Of a stretch of 5,877 nt of DNA, positions 5,574 to 5,877 are shown piece by piece. The notes below the pieces were generated by a model. The model saw nothing but the letters and a program-made list of their open reading frames with translations, ran no database searches and was not told the origin of the DNA. This stretch comes from Candidatus Aenigmatarchaeota archaeon (GTDB lineage: Archaea > Aenigmatarchaeota > Aenigmatarchaeia > QMZP01 > QMZT01), in the NCBI GenBank assembly GCA_030634615.1, contig DAOWAL010000078.1, forward strand, positions 1 through 5,877. The letters are read 5' to 3'. A program made the position numbers and the translations under genes. Each line of letters begins with the position of its first letter. Within the stretch, counting starts at the first letter, position 1.

Positions 5574-5877
5574 TTGCTGAACCAGAGTGCTACTTCAGTT
5601 TCGGCTTCTTCAGGGGTTCCTGAAGCGTGTACAAGGTTTCTTACAGATCTGCCTTCTTTGTCTGCTGCTTCAAATGAATCCTTTCCAAGATCTCCTCGGA
5701 TTGTTCCCTTATCTGATTTTACAGGATCTGTTAAACCAACTAAAGCACGAACTTTCTTAATAGCATCAAATCCTTCAAATACCATTGCAACAACAGGACC
5801 CTCGAGCATGTATTCCTCAAGGCCTTTGTAGAATGGTTTGTCAATATGAGCGGCATAATGTTTCCTCAGAAGTTCTG
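5555..5877 (-). CDS. ndk: Nucleoside diphosphate kinase, 5'-partial
   Basis: This enzyme moves the gamma-phosphate from an NTP to an NDP through a phosphohistidine and balances cytoplasmic nucleotide pools. The frame runs off the right edge; 106 C-terminal codons are visible, against about 150 in the family, so some 45 N-terminal residues, including the IKPD-type start, are outside. Visible motifs, counted from the first full codon: HYAAHIDKPFYKGL (6-19), GPVVAMVFEG (26-35), VRALVG.TDP (42-51), GTIRGDLG (57-64) and RNLVHASGTPEEAETEVALW (79-98), with His83 as the catalytic histidine. The ATG at 5809 is internal: residues upstream of it still match the family. Between GTIRGDLG and the histidine there is a longer loop (KDSFEAADKEGRSV) than in the commonest form; I recall this DS...A...VRNLVHASG subtype from some archaea and some candidate-phylum bacteria. 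The C-terminus ends naturally after ALWFSNEEILG. It lies upstream of the large gene, but a terminator and a promoter intervene. Confidence 0.95.
   Translation of the reverse strand, partial: ELLRKHYAAHIDKPFYKGLEEYMLEGPVVAMVFEGFDAIKKVRALVGLTDPVKSDKGTIRGDLGKDSFEAADKEGRSVRNLVHASGTPEEAETEVALWFSNEEILG

Noticed and set aside
5807..5809. ATG at 5809 as the ndk start
   Set aside because: Codons upstream to the window edge still match Ndk (HYAAHIDKPFYKGLEEY), so this Met is internal.

Overview
The window looks like a piece of an AT-rich archaeal chromosome. The evidence is a DUF63-family membrane protein (a family known essentially from archaea), a membrane platform protein of the archaeal FlaJ/TadC type, archaeal-style TATA boxes at the expected distance from two start codons, and little use of Shine-Dalgarno sites. 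A nucleoside diphosphate kinase with an extended loop before the catalytic His, and large cysteine-rich envelope proteins, would suit an uncultivated or DPANN-like archaeon. The lineage is inference and cannot be fixed from this window.

Layout: positions 2-901 (+) hold the C-terminal part of a type II secretion system F-domain protein, cut by the left edge. A 35-nt gap leads to a DUF63 gene (937-1782, +). A 13-bp hairpin encloses the stop codon of the first gene, and a TATA-like box sits about 25 bp before the DUF63 start, so the second gene may have its own leaderless promoter. A convergent gap of 57 nt follows. Then comes one very large minus-strand gene (1840-5439, 1199 residues), preceded by a tandem TATA-like promoter. 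Upstream of it on the same strand is the C-terminal two thirds of ndk (5555-5877), cut by the right edge and closed by a hairpin plus T-tract terminator whose loop contains the stop codon.

The large minus-strand protein is the point of interest. I do not recognise it as a named family. Its layout reads as a device spanning the membrane: a basic N-terminus, a Pro/Thr-rich linker built on a perfect 34-bp DNA repeat, two CxxC zinc ribbons and a charged helical stretch (inferred cytoplasmic); about nine membrane segments; then about 500 outside residues with beta-sandwich-like regions and a C-terminal cysteine-rich, knottin-like module. Cysteines are sharply partitioned: exactly 8, all in the zinc ribbons, before the membrane; none in the membrane core; 14 outside.

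How the genes work together is unclear. The secretion-platform gene points to pilus or archaellum assembly nearby and the large protein is also an envelope protein, but the two are convergent and not one operon. ndk is housekeeping and separated from the large gene by a terminator and a promoter. No CRISPR array, insertion sequence, tRNA or rRNA is visible.
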